DNA of 64,000 bases from Methylomonas methanica MC09 (GTDB lineage: Bacteria; Pseudomonadota; Gammaproteobacteria; Methylococcales; Methylomonadaceae): contig NC_015572.1 of assembly GCF_000214665.1 (NCBI RefSeq), forward strand, positions 124,001-188,000, read 5' to 3'. The notes beneath the pieces are model-generated. The model did not search any database, had not been told where the DNA came from, and saw nothing but the letters and a program-made list of their open reading frames with translations. The first letter of the stretch is position 1. Each line of letters opens with the position of its first letter. The translations under genes and the position numbers were made by a program. Positions 63,850-64,000 of the stretch are shown one piece after another.

Positions 63850-64000
63850 ATGAAGATATCTAATATATTTTTACTGTTTATGATTATGACTTTAAATATA
63901 GCCTGCACGGATGTATTGCCTCGCCAGCGCGGTAATCTCGCGCTATCTCAAATGGCGTATGTTATCGATGCTCAGGAGTTTGCGTTACGCCAGCATATTG
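63850..64000 (+). CDS. DUF4266-like lipoprotein (3' end outside window)
   Basis: The visible 50 residues begin MKISNIFLLFMIMTLNIACT, a lipoprotein signal with the lipobox Cys at residue 19. LPRQRGNLALSQMAYVIDAQ then resembles the DUF4266 pattern (R-G-x-L-A-x-x-x-M). Family members are about 70 residues, so the end lies just beyond the edge. Function unknown; it usually sits between a thioredoxin and a DUF3570 gene, the latter expected to follow outside. Confidence 0.72.
   Translation, partial: MKISNIFLLFMIMTLNIACTDVLPRQRGNLALSQMAYVIDAQEFALRQHI

Overview
This 64 kb window looks like chromosome of a gammaproteobacterium. Established Pseudomonas/Methylococcales-type gene neighbourhoods are visible: gshB-tonB-algH(yqgE)-ruvX-pyrR, ileS-lspA, rpmB-rpmG, and dsbA/cytochrome c4/engB with polA nearby. 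Many c-di-GMP proteins, a PEP-CTERM-like exported protein, two multicopper oxidases and several c-type haem proteins would fit a methanotroph-like member of the Methylococcales. No methane or methanol oxidation gene lies in the window, so that placement is an inference.

Layout. 1-475: 3' truncated pyrR. 476-6495: an insertion that splits pyrR from ruvX. It holds a TumE/TumA-like toxin-antitoxin pair and a large gene joining a Cas4/RecB-like Fe-S nuclease, a DEDD-type exonuclease and an IS66-type DDE transposase. An IS3-family element (2824-4472) has split that gene. The insertion is bounded by a perfect 13-bp inverted repeat (536-548 / 6458-6470), each copy flanked by the same six-A run. Deleting it leaves about 79 bp between ruvX and pyrR, so it looks like a discrete mobile element. 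6496-9413: ruvX, algH, tonB, gshB, tightly packed. 9553-9956: rpmB, rpmG. 10023-17187: a cyclic-nucleotide/rhodanese protein, a DegQ-type protease, a PAS-GAF sensor without an output domain, and Rep helicase. 17296-22976: a 49-residue membrane protein, lspA, ileS, a DUF4124 protein, an SDR and a small secreted helical protein. 23053-33177: a phosphorylase-like protein, UPF0182, two convergent multicopper oxidases, a GH17 membrane protein and an M41-like HEAGH protein. 33189-41987: two tandem diguanylate cyclases, dsbA, a dihaem cytochrome, engB, an accessory patch with palindromes and an AT-rich 2OG oxygenase, a haem protein and hemF. 42114-52157: a Fic-like/zeta-toxin-like protein, an HdeD-like membrane protein, a GAF-PAS-GGDEF-EAL protein, an MBL-fold hydrolase, an HDOD protein and polA. 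52363-60231: a PEP-CTERM-like protein and a TetR-OMF-MFP-RND efflux operon with two 18-bp palindromic operators. 60257-64000: a prolyl-4-hydroxylase-like protein, an AT-rich spacer, an Ala-Pro-repeat CXXCH protein whose start is out of frame because of an A7 run, a TlpA-like thioredoxin and a DUF4266 lipoprotein.

Working together. The efflux genes form one self-regulated unit. Three GGDEF proteins and an HDOD protein point to second-messenger control. DsbA, TlpA and the haem proteins belong to envelope redox biology. The most unusual region is 476-6495. The next are the Fic/zeta protein at 42114 and the A7-gated repeat protein at 61851.
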